DNA of 64,000 bases. It comes from Halolamina rubra (GTDB lineage: Archaea; Halobacteriota; Halobacteria; Halobacteriales; Haloferacaceae). The stretch covers positions 36,789 through 100,788 of the forward strand of contig NZ_BBJN01000029.1 in assembly GCF_000739555.1 (NCBI RefSeq), written 5' to 3'. The translations under genes were made by a program, and so were the position numbers. Positions 31,370 through 41,591 of this stretch are shown in pieces; positions within the stretch are counted from its first letter, which is position 1, and each line of letters opens with the position of its first letter. Below the pieces are notes generated by a model. The model was given only the letters and a program-made list of their open reading frames with translations. It searched no databases and was not told the DNA's origin.

Positions 31370-32767
31370 ATGGGCTTGCTTCCCACGGTCATTCCCGCTC
31401 TTAGCAGGGGCGTTCTGCAGTCGTCCACCGGCGGCGCTCCGCCGGCGACACTCGCGTTCGGTGTCGGTGTCCTGACAGTCCTCATCGGTCTCTCCGCGTT
31501 CTTCTCCTCGTCGGAGATCGCCATGTTCGGGCTGGAGAGCCACCGCGTCGAGTCGCTGGTCGACGACGGCGTCCCCGGCGCTTCGCTGGTGCAGGACCTC
31601 CTCGACGACCCCCACCGGCTGCTGGTGACGATCCTCGTCGGCAACAACATCGCGAACGTCGCGATGTCGTCGATCGCCACGTGGCTGTTCGGCTTCTACA
31701 TGACCGAGGGACGGGCGGTGCTGGCGGCGACGTTCGGCATCACGACGGTTGTGCTGCTGTTCGGCGAGAGCGCGCCGAAGTCCTACGCCGTCGAGCACAC
31801 CGAGTCCTGGTCGCTGCGGATCGCCCGCCCGCTGAAGTGGGCCGAGCGCCTGCTGCTCCCGCTGATCGTCGTCTTCGACTACCTGACGCAGGTGATCAAC
31901 CGGGTCACCGGCGGCGGCTCCGCCATCGAGGACTCCTACGTCACCCGCGACGAGATCCAGAACATGATCCGGACAGGGGAGCGCGAGGGCGTCATCGACG
32001 AGGAGGAGCGAGAGATGCTCCAGCGCATCTTCCGGTTCAACCAGACCATCGCCAAGGAGGTGATGACGCCGCGGCTGGACATGACCGCGGTGCCGAAAGA
32101 CGCCACCGTCGAGGAGGCGATCGAGGAGTGTGTCCAGTCCGACCACGAGCGCGTCCCCGTCTACGAGGGGAACCTCGACAACATCATCGGCGTCGTGAAC
32201 ATCCGCGACCTGGTGCGGGCGGCCCACTACGGCGAGGGGGAGCCAACGCTCGACGACCTGGTGCAGCCGACGCTGCACGTCCCCGAGTCGAAGAACGTCG
32301 ACGAACTGCTGGAGGAGATCCAGGAGAACCGCCTCCGGATGGTGATCGTCATCGACGAGTTCGGCACCACGGAGGGGCTGATCACGATGGAGGACATGGT
32401 CGAGGAGATCGTCGGCGACATCCTCGAGGGCGACGAGGAGCAGGCGATCGAGTTCGTCGACGACGACACCGCGCTCGTCCGCGGCGAGGTCAACATCGAC
32501 GAGGTCAACGAGGAGCTCGGGCTCGACCTCCCGGAGGGCGAGGAGTTCGAGACGCTCGCCGGCTTCATCTTCAACCGCGCGGGCCGGCTGGTCGAGGAGG
32601 GCGAGACGATCGAGTACGACGGGATCCGGATCCGCGTCGAGCAGGTCGACACGACCCGGATCAAGCGCGCCCGCGTGACGGTGACCGAGGAGTACTACAC
32701 CGACGACGAGGGCGAAAGCGACGAGGAGCCCGCCGAGACAGACGTGGACGCGGCGGATACGGAGTAG
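31370..32767 (+). CDS. CNNM/CorC-type transporter with CBS domains (hemolysin family)
   Basis: Protein of 465 aa. The DUF21 membrane domain at about residues 20-180 contains VLIGLSAFFSSSEIAMFGLE. Two CBS domains follow (EVMTPRLDMTAVPKDATVEE, RVPVYEGNLDNIIGVVNIRD; VIVIDEFGTTEGLITMEDMV), then the CorC_HlyC domain (LPEGEEFETLAGFIFNRAGR). Such proteins handle Mg2+ or Co2+ at the cytoplasmic membrane; the hemolysin name is historical. The ATG at 31370 follows a TATA box by 30 nt. It is an independent gene. Confidence 0.9.
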   Translation: MGLLPTVIPALSRGVLQSSTGGAPPATLAFGVGVLTVLIGLSAFFSSSEIAMFGLESHRVESLVDDGVPGASLVQDLLDDPHRLLVTILVGNNIANVAMSSIATWLFGFYMTEGRAVLAATFGITTVVLLFGESAPKSYAVEHTESWSLRIARPLKWAERLLLPLIVVFDYLTQVINRVTGGGSAIEDSYVTRDEIQNMIRTGEREGVIDEEEREMLQRIFRFNQTIAKEVMTPRLDMTAVPKDATVEEAIEECVQSDHERVPVYEGNLDNIIGVVNIRDLVRAAHYGEGEPTLDDLVQPTLHVPESKNVDELLEEIQENRLRMVIVIDEFGTTEGLITMEDMVEEIVGDILEGDEEQAIEFVDDDTALVRGEVNIDEVNEELGLDLPEGEEFETLAGFIFNRAGRLVEEGETIEYDGIRIRVEQVDTTRIKRARVTVTEEYYTDDEGESDEEPAETDVDAADTE

Positions 32768-32868
32768 TCACGGATCGTTCGCGGAGAGGGACCGTTCCCG
32801 GCTCCCCGCCCATCGCCGTCCGTTCTTCGCAGTCGATCGCGAGTACTGCCGCGTCGAGGCGTCCGTTG

Positions 32869-34704
32869 TCAGCCGATCGTGTACGTCTCGTACTGTTCCG
32901 TCAGCCGCGTCGTCCCCAGCGGCTCCTCGTCGACCGTGACGCTGACTTCCATCTCCACGCCGGCCCATCCGGTTATCTCGATCCGGTCGATATCGTCGAC
33001 GCCCTCGAAGAACAGCGTCGAGTTCGGTCGCCCACCGAGCCACCGTGCGGTCCTGCCGTCCGACTCCGTCTCGGCGCCGAAGTAGCCCCGGACGAAGTCG
33101 ACCCCCTCCTCGGGGCCGCCGACGTCGACCTCCCGGAGCTTCTCACCGTCGTTGAACACGCTGAGTTCGTACACCCGTAGCGTCACCTCACGGTCGTCGT
33201 CCGTGCCCGGGGAGATCTCGCTCGCCACCACGACCGTCTCGAAGGAGAGGGTGACCATCACCCCCTCGGAGACCGGGGACTCCCACCCCTCGACTGCGAG
33301 CGTGTCCGCCGTGATCTCCAGGAACGACGTGCCGAACTCCTCGCTCGGCTCGATGAACGTACTCTCGTACCACTCGTTGAACGCCGTGACGAGAACGGGC
33401 CCGTCGGCGTACTTGTCTCCCACCTCACACGCGTTCGCGTATCGCTCCGTCGAGAGCTCCAGGATCGGGTTGTCGCGGTCGACGTGTGTCAGCTCCGAGT
33501 CGTTGAACCCGGGGATGACCGACGGGATCACGTCGTGACCGGTCGTCTCGCCGGCGAGATACCACGACCGGTACGTCGACTCCAGCTGGTCGAGGAACAC
33601 CTCCTCGATGTTCTCACGCGGGGTGTACGGGTTGTACACCGTTACCGCGTCCGCGATCTCGGTGAGCTCGACGGCGTCGATCGGCCGTCCCCCGATCCCG
33701 ACGACGAAGTACGGGTCGACGCCCGCCTCGTCGAACGCCTCGGCGAACACTGCGGCCGGGTCGCCCGTGTACGCGCCCCCGAGCCACGTGGTGAGCACTG
33801 GCCGGCCGTCGATCGTCTTGTAGCACTCGCGGTCGAAGTACTCGTCCGCCAGATACGCGATGTTCTCCTTCAGTTCGTTCGCGACTCGCTCCTCGCTCAG
33901 GTCGACCGACGACCCGTCGTAAATACCGCTGATGATGAGCGTGTCGTAGAAGATCGACCACTCGAGCTCGTCCGCCCGGGGGTGGGGGAGGATGTGGTTC
34001 TTGAGGTTCTTGTCGATGGGGCTGTAGGGTCCGGTCCAGACGGCGTTGAGCCACTGGACGCCCGCGTAGTGACACCAGTCGATGTGCTGTTCGATGACGG
34101 CGTCGTCTCTCGCGTCGTAGTTCCCGAGCGTCGGCGTGTACGGCGACTCGAGACTCCACTCGCCGCCCTGCCACGTGTGTGGGTGTCGCCCGTACCACGA
34201 GAAGTAGTACGCGCCGACGGTTCGGTCGTCCCCCGACGCGACGGGGACGACGTCGACGGTGCCGACTCGCTCGCCGTTCACCGAGATGTCGCCCTCACCG
34301 ACAGTCATCGGCGCCGCCGATGCCGAAACGTCCGTCCGGTCACCCGGATCGAGTTCGACGGCGATCTCCTCGCGCTGATCGACGAGTGCCAGTTCGACGT
34401 CGAACGCCCCCGACTCGTCGCCGACGTTCTCGACGGTCGCCGTCACCGTCAGCGCCGTCCCGATGGCGAGCTGGTCGCTGCCGATCGAACTCTCCCGTAC
34501 CGCTAGCGGAGGATACTGTTCCGCCGTCGATTCGGTGGGGGACCGATCGTCCCCGGCCTTCCGGTCAGTATCAGCGTCGGTCGGGTCGTCGCCGTTGGCG
34601 GTGTCGTCCGTCCCGCTGCAGCCGGCGAGCCCGCTGACGCCCGTCAGGGCAGCCGCAGCCAAGTACTCCCGTCGCCACCAGTTCCGATCGGACCGGCCGT
34701 CCAT
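32869..34704 (-). CDS. Tat lipoprotein with GH99-like (WbsX/endo-mannanase) domain
   Basis: Secreted lipoprotein of 611 aa. Twin-Arg WWRREYLAAAALTG with lipobox GLAGC (Cys29) marks a Tat-exported lipoprotein. The Ser/Asp/Thr-rich linker is followed by a CARDB-like domain (TVENVGDESGAFDVELALVD). The catalytic domain has YYFSWYGRHPHTW (from residue 166), then WDWCHYAG-like sequence and AFNEWYESTFIEP (442-454), all typical of the GH99-like/WbsX family acting on mannose-containing glycans. A beta-rich C-terminal domain is unassigned. The start ATG at 34704 begins the Tat signal; TATA-like GGATTATG lies about 27 nt upstream. GC seems lower than its neighbours. Confidence 0.8.
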   Translation of the reverse strand: MDGRSDRNWWRREYLAAAALTGVSGLAGCSGTDDTANGDDPTDADTDRKAGDDRSPTESTAEQYPPLAVRESSIGSDQLAIGTALTVTATVENVGDESGAFDVELALVDQREEIAVELDPGDRTDVSASAAPMTVGEGDISVNGERVGTVDVVPVASGDDRTVGAYYFSWYGRHPHTWQGGEWSLESPYTPTLGNYDARDDAVIEQHIDWCHYAGVQWLNAVWTGPYSPIDKNLKNHILPHPRADELEWSIFYDTLIISGIYDGSSVDLSEERVANELKENIAYLADEYFDRECYKTIDGRPVLTTWLGGAYTGDPAAVFAEAFDEAGVDPYFVVGIGGRPIDAVELTEIADAVTVYNPYTPRENIEEVFLDQLESTYRSWYLAGETTGHDVIPSVIPGFNDSELTHVDRDNPILELSTERYANACEVGDKYADGPVLVTAFNEWYESTFIEPSEEFGTSFLEITADTLAVEGWESPVSEGVMVTLSFETVVVASEISPGTDDDREVTLRVYELSVFNDGEKLREVDVGGPEEGVDFVRGYFGAETESDGRTARWLGGRPNSTLFFEGVDDIDRIEITGWAGVEMEVSVTVDEEPLGTTRLTEQYETYTIG

Positions 34705-34869
34705 ACCCCGACAAATCGGGAATCGGACATAATCCTTTTCCACATATCTGATAGCTACCCCGCACTCCCGAACAACAGCTCCCCCGTTAACGGGGCCACC
34801 AACTCACTTCATCCTCCGCACGGCTGGGAAAGAGAACTGTACCGCGAGGAACTCGGAGGCTGTCGGTTC

Positions 34870-34946
34870 CGCGAGACCGGGTCTCGCGTTTCGCCAGGTC
34901 TTCGTCCGACGGACTCAGACGCTGGCGATCTCGCGGGAACGCGAGA
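34870..34946. repeat. Two hairpins sharing one stem sequence downstream of aspS
   Basis: 34870-34888 is a 9-bp palindrome (CGCGAGACC around G34879, then GGTCTCGCG). 34929-34946 is TCTCGCG-GGAA-CGCGAGA with a GGAA tetraloop. Both use the same 7-nt arm, so the hairpins could also pair with each other. They lie in the 270-nt gap between aspS and the GH99 lipoprotein. An RNA role, protein site or remnant of an element are all possible. Confidence 0.5.
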
Positions 34947-34973
34947 GGCTCACTTCGTTCGCCGGAGCACCTC

Positions 34974-36275
34974 TCAGGGCGAGAGGCGCTGTCGGTCGCG
35001 CGGGAACAGAACTGCCTCCCGGATGTTGTCCAGCCCGAGCATCGTCATCACGAGCCGCTCGCCACCCATCCCCCAGCCGGCGTGGGGCGGCATGCCGTAC
35101 TTGAACATCTTCGTGTAGTACTCGAACTGCTCGGGGTCCAGGCCCTGCTGCTCGAACCCTTCGACCAGCTTCTCGTGGCGGTGCTCACGCTGGCCGCCGG
35201 AGACTAGCTCCATCCGGGGGTGCATCATGTCGAACCCCGTCGAGAGCGTCTCGTCGTCGTCCTGGTCCTTGATGTAGAACGGCTTGATCTCGCTGGGCCA
35301 GCCGGTGATGAAGTAGAACGTCCCCACGTCGTCGCCGAGCGCGCGCTCGGCCTCCGTCGAGAGGTCGTCGCCGAACACGAGCTGCTCGTCGAGCTCGCCG
35401 GTGGCGTTGACGCGCTCGATCGCCTCCTCGTAGCTCAGGCGCGGGAAGTCGCCCTCCGGCACGTCGAACTCCTCGTAGCCGAGCAGGTCGAGCTGCTCCT
35501 CGCAGTTCTCGGCGACGGCCTCGTAGACGGAGACGACGATCTCCTCGGCGGCGTCCATCGCCTCGTGGTGGTCGGCGAAGGCGGACTCGTAGTCGATCGA
35601 GGTCGCCTCGTTGAGGTGGCGCGGGGTGTTGTGCTCCTCGGCGCGGAAGATCGGGCCGATCTCGAAGACGGTCTCGAGGCCGGAGCCGGCCATCAGCTGC
35701 TTGAACAGCTGCGGGCTCTGGTTCATGAACGCCTCCTCGCCGAAGTAGGTGATCGGGAACAGCTCCGTGCCGCCCTCCGTCCCGGTGGCGACGATCTTCG
35801 GCGTGTTGATCTCGGTCGCGTTCAGGTCGCGGAACGTCTCCCGGGCCGCGCGCATGACCTCCGCGCGGATCTCGAAGATCGCCTTCACCTCGGGCTTGCG
35901 GAGGTCGAGCGTGCGGTTGTCCAGCCGGGTCGGGAGCTCGGCGTCGACCTTGCCGGAGGGGTCGAGCGGGAGCTCGGCGTCGGCCTCGGCGACGACCTCG
36001 ATCGACTCGGGGACGAGCTCGAAGCCCGTCGGCGCCCGGGGCTCCTCCTTCACGTCGCCGGTGACGCTGATGACGGACTCGCGGTGGACGCCGAGCCCGG
36101 TGTCGACCAGCTCGTCGTCCATCTCGTCCTTCTCGAGTTTGATCTGGAGCTTGCCGCTCTTGTCCCGGAGGATGAGGAACGCGATACCGCCCAGGTCGCG
36201 GATCTCGTGGACCCAGCCGGCCACGGTGGCCGACTCGCCGGCGTCCACGTCCGCCGCGTAAGTTCGATCCTGCAT
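34974..36275 (-). CDS. aspS: Aspartate--tRNA ligase
   Basis: Class II synthetase of 433 aa, ATG 36275. The N-terminal OB anticodon-binding domain contains [20 protein letters not shown]. Class II motif 2 is [20 protein letters not shown], and motif 3 [20 protein letters not shown]. The archaeal/eukaryotic-type AspRS is often nondiscriminating; with gatB at 50641 it probably charges tRNA-Asn with Asp, later amidated. A TATA-like GTTTAAAG about 27 nt upstream gives a leaderless transcript. It is well conserved and intact. Confidence 0.95.
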   Translation of the reverse strand: MQDRTYAADVDAGESATVAGWVHEIRDLGGIAFLILRDKSGKLQIKLEKDEMDDELVDTGLGVHRESVISVTGDVKEEPRAPTGFELVPESIEVVAEADAELPLDPSGKVDAELPTRLDNRTLDLRKPEVKAIFEIRAEVMRAARETFRDLNATEINTPKIVATGTEGGTELFPITYFGEEAFMNQSPQLFKQLMAGSGLETVFEIGPIFRAEEHNTPRHLNEATSIDYESAFADHHEAMDAAEEIVVSVYEAVAENCEEQLDLLGYEEFDVPEGDFPRLSYEEAIERVNATGELDEQLVFGDDLSTEAERALGDDVGTFYFITGWPSEIKPFYIKDQDDDETLSTGFDMMHPRMELVSGGQREHRHEKLVEGFEQQGLDPEQFEYYTKMFKYGMPPHAGWGMGGERLVMTMLGLDNIREAVLFPRDRQRLSP

Positions 36276-36390
36276 GGACGAGCGTTCGCTCGGGGCGTCT
36301 TTAAACGCGGTGTTTCGCCGGCGAACGGCTGGTTCGGGCGGGATACGCGTTTCGGCGGTGTGCGACGATCTGGCGGGGGTCGACAGAAAA

Positions 36391-36398
36391 CATATACC
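36391..36398 (+). promoter_or_regulatory. TATA box of the lipoprotein gene
   Basis: CATATACC centred about 27 nt before the GTG at 36421. This selects that GTG over the ATG upstream at 36274. Confidence 0.6.
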
Positions 36399-36420
36399 GC
36401 CACCTCGTGACCGTCCGGGC

Positions 36421-37311
36421 GTGTCCCTCCACCGACGCGGTGCCCTCTCGATAGCGGTCTCGCTGTTCGCCGGGGGCTGTCTCGGCGGCATCGGCAACGA
36501 CGGCTGTACCAACGGCGTCTACGTCGACGCCGACGCGTTCGACCCCGTTCCGGCGCTCGACGACCGGCTCGGCGACGACGAGCGGGGCGTCGGCGCCGAG
36601 ACCGTCGAGAACGACGGCACGCGCCGGACGACGTACGCACGGCTGCCGTTCCGCGACCCGACGCTGTTCCGCCACGGCGGCGCGTTCTACCGGATCACCC
36701 GGGAGACCGTCGACACCGTCACCGTGCCGGCGTTCGAACTCGACGCCCAGTGGGAGGAGGGGCAGTCCCCGCCCGCCGGGACCGAGGTGGTCGCGTTCGC
36801 CGACCTGCCCGAGAACGACCGGCGGGCGTTCGAGCTGGCGATGCCCGAGGAGCAGGGCGGCCAGTTCCCGGAGGGGTTCTCGGTCGGGGTCTACCCCGCG
36901 CCGTACCCCGACGGCGGCGAGGGCTCGCGGCTGATCGGCGCCACGACGTGGGTCGAGTGGGAGGACCGGACGGTCCGCGTCGAGGTCGCGGGCGAGCAGA
37001 CCGGCACCACCGAGCGCGAGACGTACGCGTTCGCGGCCGAGCAGGTGGCCGCCGACGAGGCGGGGTTCCGGGCGTTCCTCGCCGACGCGTACCTCGTCGA
37101 CTTCGCCGGGGCGCCCGAGGCACAGCTGGAGATCCTCCGGAGCGCGCGCAGTGGGAACTACGAGGAGTGTCTGCCGGCCTCGGACGCGCTCGCGGCGCTG
37201 CGGGAGCGACTCGACGGCGAGGAGAAGCTGCCGGAGCCGTACCCGAACGACTGGTACGCCGCCTTCGAGGGGGAGCGCTCCAGGCTCTCGGTGTCGGAGT
37301 GGGTGGTTTAG
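36421..37311 (+). CDS. Hypothetical lipoprotein, 296 aa
   Basis: The N-terminus [20 protein letters not shown] has a signal peptide with Arg-Arg and a lipobox (FAGGC), so it is exported and lipid-anchored. Residues 60-290 form a beta-rich domain with several Trp/Tyr ([38 protein letters not shown]) and no known family that I recognise. GTG 36421 is preceded by a TATA box by 27 nt. It is convergent with the GGGP synthase gene, overlapping by 4 nt at the 3' ends. The function is unknown. Confidence 0.75.
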   Translation: MSLHRRGALSIAVSLFAGGCLGGIGNDGCTNGVYVDADAFDPVPALDDRLGDDERGVGAETVENDGTRRTTYARLPFRDPTLFRHGGAFYRITRETVDTVTVPAFELDAQWEEGQSPPAGTEVVAFADLPENDRRAFELAMPEEQGGQFPEGFSVGVYPAPYPDGGEGSRLIGATTWVEWEDRTVRVEVAGEQTGTTERETYAFAAEQVAADEAGFRAFLADAYLVDFAGAPEAQLEILRSARSGNYEECLPASDALAALRERLDGEEKLPEPYPNDWYAAFEGERSRLSVSEWVV

Positions 37312-38009
37312 GCCTCCTTCGCGCCGCGGACGGTCTCGGCGACGGCGTCGACGCCCTCGTCGTGGAGCAGGTCGCCGACGACGACCGTGTCGGCGTGGTC
37401 GCCCATCTCGCGGGCGCTCTCGTAGTCGCGGATCCCGCCGCCGTAGAACAGCGTCGCGTCGTCGAGTTCGGCGGCGGCGGCTTCGACGACCGCGGGGTCG
37501 CCGTAGCTGCCGGAGTACTCCAGGTAGACGATATCCTGGCCGAACATGCGCTCGGCGACGCCGGCGTAGGCCGCCACGTCGTCGGCGCTCAGGTCGCAGT
37601 CGGCCTCGGTGTACTCCGCGACGGAGGCGTCGGGGTTGAGGACGACGTACGCCTCGGTGTGGGTGCGGTCCCAGTCGAGGTCGCCGTCGATGCGGGCCCA
37701 CTCCTTGTGGGCGCCGGTGATCCAGAACGGGTCGCCCGCGTTGAGCACCGTGGGGACGAGATAGCCGTCGAGCGCCTCGTGGTCGATCACGACGCCGGGG
37801 TTGGAGGGCTCCTGGTAGATCGGCACGTCGTGGGCCGCGCAGGCGTCGACGACCTGCTCCATCTTCTCGCTGGTCACGTCCATCGTGCCGCCGATCTCGA
37901 GGGCGTCGGTGCCCGTCGCGGCGACGTCGTCGAACGTCTCGTCGTCCAGCAGCGCCTTGTCGGGGTCCACCTTCAGGACGTGATCCCACTCTGCCCACGG
38001 GCCGGTCAT
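37308..38009 (-). CDS. Geranylgeranylglyceryl phosphate synthase (PcrB/GGGPS family)
   Basis: Joins geranylgeranyl-PP to glycerol-1-phosphate, the first committed step of archaeal lipid synthesis. A TIM-barrel protein of 233 aa: [60 protein letters not shown] and [20 protein letters not shown] (the phosphate-binding loops) are typical. It acts in the cytoplasm at the membrane. It is divergent from the membrane protein at 38114. Confidence 0.92.
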   Translation of the reverse strand: MTGPWAEWDHVLKVDPDKALLDDETFDDVAATGTDALEIGGTMDVTSEKMEQVVDACAAHDVPIYQEPSNPGVVIDHEALDGYLVPTVLNAGDPFWITGAHKEWARIDGDLDWDRTHTEAYVVLNPDASVAEYTEADCDLSADDVAAYAGVAERMFGQDIVYLEYSGSYGDPAVVEAAAAELDDATLFYGGGIRDYESAREMGDHADTVVVGDLLHDEGVDAVAETVRGAKEA

Positions 38010-38083
38010 GGGGAGGGAGTCTTCGGGGCGCGGGTAAAAAGTGCGCGGACCGCGGCGGTCGCCGGGCGGTGTGCGACCAGTTC

Positions 38084-38091
38084 GCTTATCT
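38084..38091 (+). promoter_or_regulatory. TATA box of the 149-aa membrane protein
   Basis: GCTTATCT centred 27 nt before the ATG at 38114, selecting it over an upstream GTG at 38069. Confidence 0.5.
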
Positions 38092-38113
38092 ACGTGCCGG
38101 CGAACGGACAGGT

Positions 38114-38563
38114 ATGCGACGACCCTCCCGCGCCGTGCTCGCCGGCGGCGCGACCACGGTGCTCTGGATCGGCGGCGTGCTGCTGACCCACGCGTCGGGC
38201 ACGTCCTCGATCATCGAGGCGCTGAACACGCTCGAACAGGTGTCGGGGCTACTGCTGACCGCGGGGATCCCCGGCGGCCTCGTGACGGGCGTGCTGGCCG
38301 ACGAGTACGCGCCGCTGATGAAGGAGGGGTTCATGGCGAGCGTCGGCGGCGCGGCGACGGTCGTCGCCGCCGTCGGACTCTACGGGATCGGGCTGTCTAT
38401 CGTACTCGGATACGGCGCCGACTCGGTGCTCTCCTTCATGTTCACGGGGCCGTCGATGTTCACGTTCTTCCTCCTGCTGCCGCTGCTGGCGATGGAGGGC
38501 GTGGTGTTCGCGCTGCTGTCGAACGCGGTCTGGGGGCGGCTGCGGCAGGGCGTGGTGGCGTAG
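38114..38563 (+). CDS. Hypothetical membrane protein, 149 aa
   Basis: About four hydrophobic segments ([80 protein letters not shown]) and short basic loops. The ATG at 38114 is 27 nt after TATA-like GCTTATCT, so it is leaderless. It resembles the DUF5518-type haloarchaeal membrane proteins in size and topology, but I cannot confirm it. The function is unknown. It is convergent with topA. Confidence 0.73.
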   Translation: MRRPSRAVLAGGATTVLWIGGVLLTHASGTSSIIEALNTLEQVSGLLLTAGIPGGLVTGVLADEYAPLMKEGFMASVGGAATVVAAVGLYGIGLSIVLGYGADSVLSFMFTGPSMFTFFLLLPLLAMEGVVFALLSNAVWGRLRQGVVA

Positions 38564-38580
38564 TTCGGCGGTTTTGACGA

Positions 38581-41094
38581 TCAGTCCGCCTTCGCCTGCC
38601 AGTCTCGCACCGACCCCGCACTGACCCCATCCACGCTCTCGGCCAAGTCGTCCGGATCCGCCTCCTTCAGCCCGGACACGTCCTCGATGCCGGCTTCCTC
38701 GAGCTTCTCGGCGGTCTTCTCGCCGATCCCCTCGACGGTCTCCAGCTCCGAGTTCGCCTCGCGGGCCTGGAACTCCCGGTAGTTGCAGATCGGACACCCA
38801 AGCTCCCACGGCTCGTCGTCGTCGCCGTGGACCACCAGGTGGGGGAGCCCGTGCTCCTCGCACTCCTCGTCGGTCACCTCGATCTCGCCGCGGCGGGGCA
38901 GCGGCAGCGAGTAGTCACAGTCCGGGTAGCGCGTACAGCCCACCAGTCGCGAGCCCGAGCGGAGCTGCTTGATCGCCAGTTCGCCGCCCTCCTCCTCGCC
39001 GCACTCCGGACAGTCGCCGATGACGCGGTCCGCCTCCTCGTCGGCTTCCTCGGCCTTGCAGAGCGGGCAGCCGTGGACGAACGTCTTCCGCCCGGCGAGC
39101 ATCTTCACGTGGTTGAGCCCGTGCTCCTCGCACTCCTCGTCGAGGATCAGCGGCTTCCCCGTGGAGGGCAGCGGCAGCGTGTACTCGCAGTCGGGGTAGC
39201 CGTCACAGCCGACGAAGTAGCTCCCGTAGCGGGACTTGCGGACGAGCAGGTCCTCGCCGCACTCCGGACACGGACCCAGAATTTTGTCCGCCTTCATCGA
39301 CTTCCGCAGGTGGTCGCCGACCTCCTCGCGGGACTCCTGGAGCTCCTCGAACACCGCCTCGAGCATCTCGCGGGACTCCGCGGTCACCTCGTCGAACCCC
39401 TTCTCGCCGGCGGCGATGGCGCGCATGTCCGCCTCCAGCTGCGCGGTCATCTCCTCGCTGACGATGTGGTCGGCGAACTCCTCGGCGGCCTCGACGACCG
39501 CGTGGGCCAGCTGCGTCGGCCGGGGCGGGTCGCCCTCGACGTAGTTCCGGTCGTACAGCTTCTCGATGGTGTTGTGCCGGGTCGACTTCGTGCCGATCCC
39601 CATCTCCTCCATCGTCTCGATCAGCCGCGACTGGCCGTAGCGCCGCGGCGGCTGGGTCTGCTTCGCGTCGAGATGCACGTCGCTGACCGCCAGCTCCTCG
39701 CCGGTCTCCACGTCCGGCACCACGGTCTCGTCGGCCGAGGAGTACGGGTACACCGAGTGGTACCCCTCCTCCAGCAGGCGCTTCCCGTTGGCCTTCAGCG
39801 AGAGGCCGCGCTCGCCGCCGGAGGGCAGCGAGACCTCGCCGTCGACGCCCGCCACCACGCGCAGGTGCTCCCACGTCGCCGCGGGCGCACAGGTCGCGAA
39901 GAACCGCCGCACGACGAGTTCGTACACCTCCCACTCGTCGTCGTCCAGATCCGTCGGTAGCTCGCCGGTGGGGTGGATCGGCGGGTGGTCGGTGGTCTCC
40001 TCGTCGCCCTCGGTGGGCTCGATCTCGTCCTGTTCGAGCAGCTCCTCGACGCTGTCGCCGAACAGCGTCTCCGAGAACGCCTCGAGCAGCTCCTCGGGGT
40101 CGAGATCGTCCGGGTAGACCGTGTTGTCGGTCCGCGGATAGGTGATGTAGCCCGCGGTGTACAGGTCCTCGGCCATGCTCATCGCCCGCTGGGCCGAGTA
40201 GCCCAGCGAACTCGCTGCGCGGATGAACTGCGTGGTGTTGAACGGCGCCGGCGGCTCGTCGGCCCGGGTCCGGCGGTTCACCTCCTCGACGGCCGCCCCC
40301 GAGGCCGACGCGAGCGCCGCGTGGGCGTCGTCGGCCGCCGACTCCGCCCAGATCCGCCGCGCCTCGTTGCCGTCGTCGTCGAGGTAGAAGTACTGCGCCT
40401 CGAACCCCGCGCCGGCCTCCTTCGTCAGGTCGGCGAACAGCTCCCAGTAGTCGTCGGGGTCGAACGCCTGGATCTCGCGCTCGCGGTCGACCAGCAGCTT
40501 CAGCGTCGGCCCCTGCACCCGGCCGACGGAGATGAAGTCCTCGCCGAGCTGGCCCGCCGACAGCGAGAGAAACCGCGTGAGGGCGGCGCCCCACACCAGA
40601 TCCACCGTCTGCCGGGCCTCCCCGGCCGCGGCGAGGTCGAAGTCCAGTTCGCCCGTGTTCGCGAACGCCTCCTGCACCTCGTTCTCGGTGATGGAGGAGA
40701 AGCGGGCGCGCTCGATCGGCACCGACTCGTCCACGTCGCGGACGATGTCGAACGCCTCCTTCCCGATCAGCTCGCCCTCGCGGTCGTAGTCGGTCGCGAT
40801 GACGACGCGGTCGGCGTCCCGCGCCAGCCGGCGGAGCGCGGCGACGATGGCCTCCTGGGTCGGCTCGGTGTCGATCGGCGCGTCGATCAGCTCGTGGGGC
40901 TCCACGTCCCGCCAGTCGTCGTACTCCGGCGGGAAGTCGACGCCGACGACGTGGCCCGAGAGGCCGACGACGCGCGTGCCCCCCCAGCCGTAGACGTTGA
41001 CGCCGTTGACCCGGTCGGCGTCGGCGGTCCCGTCGCTGAGGATGTCGGCGATGCGACGGGCCGCGTTGTCCTTCTCGGTGACGATGAGTTCCAT
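38581..41094 (-). CDS. topA: DNA topoisomerase I (type IA)
   Basis: Relaxes negatively supercoiled DNA by single-strand passage, 837 aa. The Toprim domain is at 1-150 with DRVVIATDYDREGELIGKEA (the acidic metal site). The catalytic motif AGYITYPRTDNT has Tyr319. GRVQGPTLKLLVDREREI and QPPRRYGQSRLIETMEEMGI are typical. C-terminal zinc ribbons occur at PCPECGEDLLVRKSRYGSYF, GCPLCKA and DCPECGEEEGGELAIKQLRS, ending in a helix-hairpin-helix (LETVEGIGEKTAEKLEEAGI). The start at 41094 begins the Toprim strand. Confidence 0.95.
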   Translation of the reverse strand: MELIVTEKDNAARRIADILSDGTADADRVNGVNVYGWGGTRVVGLSGHVVGVDFPPEYDDWRDVEPHELIDAPIDTEPTQEAIVAALRRLARDADRVVIATDYDREGELIGKEAFDIVRDVDESVPIERARFSSITENEVQEAFANTGELDFDLAAAGEARQTVDLVWGAALTRFLSLSAGQLGEDFISVGRVQGPTLKLLVDREREIQAFDPDDYWELFADLTKEAGAGFEAQYFYLDDDGNEARRIWAESAADDAHAALASASGAAVEEVNRRTRADEPPAPFNTTQFIRAASSLGYSAQRAMSMAEDLYTAGYITYPRTDNTVYPDDLDPEELLEAFSETLFGDSVEELLEQDEIEPTEGDEETTDHPPIHPTGELPTDLDDDEWEVYELVVRRFFATCAPAATWEHLRVVAGVDGEVSLPSGGERGLSLKANGKRLLEEGYHSVYPYSSADETVVPDVETGEELAVSDVHLDAKQTQPPRRYGQSRLIETMEEMGIGTKSTRHNTIEKLYDRNYVEGDPPRPTQLAHAVVEAAEEFADHIVSEEMTAQLEADMRAIAAGEKGFDEVTAESREMLEAVFEELQESREEVGDHLRKSMKADKILGPCPECGEDLLVRKSRYGSYFVGCDGYPDCEYTLPLPSTGKPLILDEECEEHGLNHVKMLAGRKTFVHGCPLCKAEEADEEADRVIGDCPECGEEEGGELAIKQLRSGSRLVGCTRYPDCDYSLPLPRRGEIEVTDEECEEHGLPHLVVHGDDDEPWELGCPICNYREFQAREANSELETVEGIGEKTAEKLEEAGIEDVSGLKEADPDDLAESVDGVSAGSVRDWQAKAD

Positions 41095-41183
41095 TCGGTA
41101 CCGGCGATACGCCGCTCCCGGGCCTAAACGTTTCGCGCTCCGGGACCGGAAGGCATGTGGCCGACGGCCACCCACGCTCGCGT

Positions 41184-41591
41184 ATGCGCGAACACGACCC
41201 CTCCCGTCGCACGCTCCTCCGCCGCGGCGCCGCGGCGCTGGCGGCGACGACGGCGCTGGCGGGCTGCTCGGGCGGCGACGACGACCCGGCAACGGAGAGC
41301 TTCGACGGCGAACTCGTCGAGGTCGGCCCGAACGGCCAGAACGTCTTCTCGCCGGGCACGAACGACCCCCTGACTATCGACGCCGGCACCACCGTGCGCT
41401 GGGTCTGGCGCTCGGCCAACCACAATATCGTGGTCCGCGACCAGCCAGCCGACGCCGACTGGGCGGGCGAACCGGACATCTACCACACCGACCACACGTA
41501 CGAGTACACGTTCGAAGTGCCCGGCGAGTACCACTACGTCTGTGAACCCCACGAGGGGATGGGGATGGTCGCCGACATCGTCGTCGAGTGA
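41184..41591 (+). CDS. Halocyanin-like blue copper protein
   Basis: Periplasmic-face electron carrier of 135 aa. The Tat signal has SRRTLLRRGAAALAAT and lipobox ALAGC, so it is a Tat lipoprotein. Copper ligands: His in RSANHNIVV, and Cys, His and Met in YHYVCEPHEGMGM. It would carry electrons at the outer membrane face in respiration. The ATG at 41184 is chosen. The next membrane gene starts at GTGA overlapping its stop, so they are coupled. Confidence 0.88.
   Translation: MREHDPSRRTLLRRGAAALAATTALAGCSGGDDDPATESFDGELVEVGPNGQNVFSPGTNDPLTIDAGTTVRWVWRSANHNIVVRDQPADADWAGEPDIYHTDHTYEYTFEVPGEYHYVCEPHEGMGMVADIVVE

Noticed and set aside
34705..34973. tRNA gene in the aspS gap
   Set aside because: I found hairpins but no acceptor/T-loop pattern (no GGTTCRANNC block with a matching acceptor stem).
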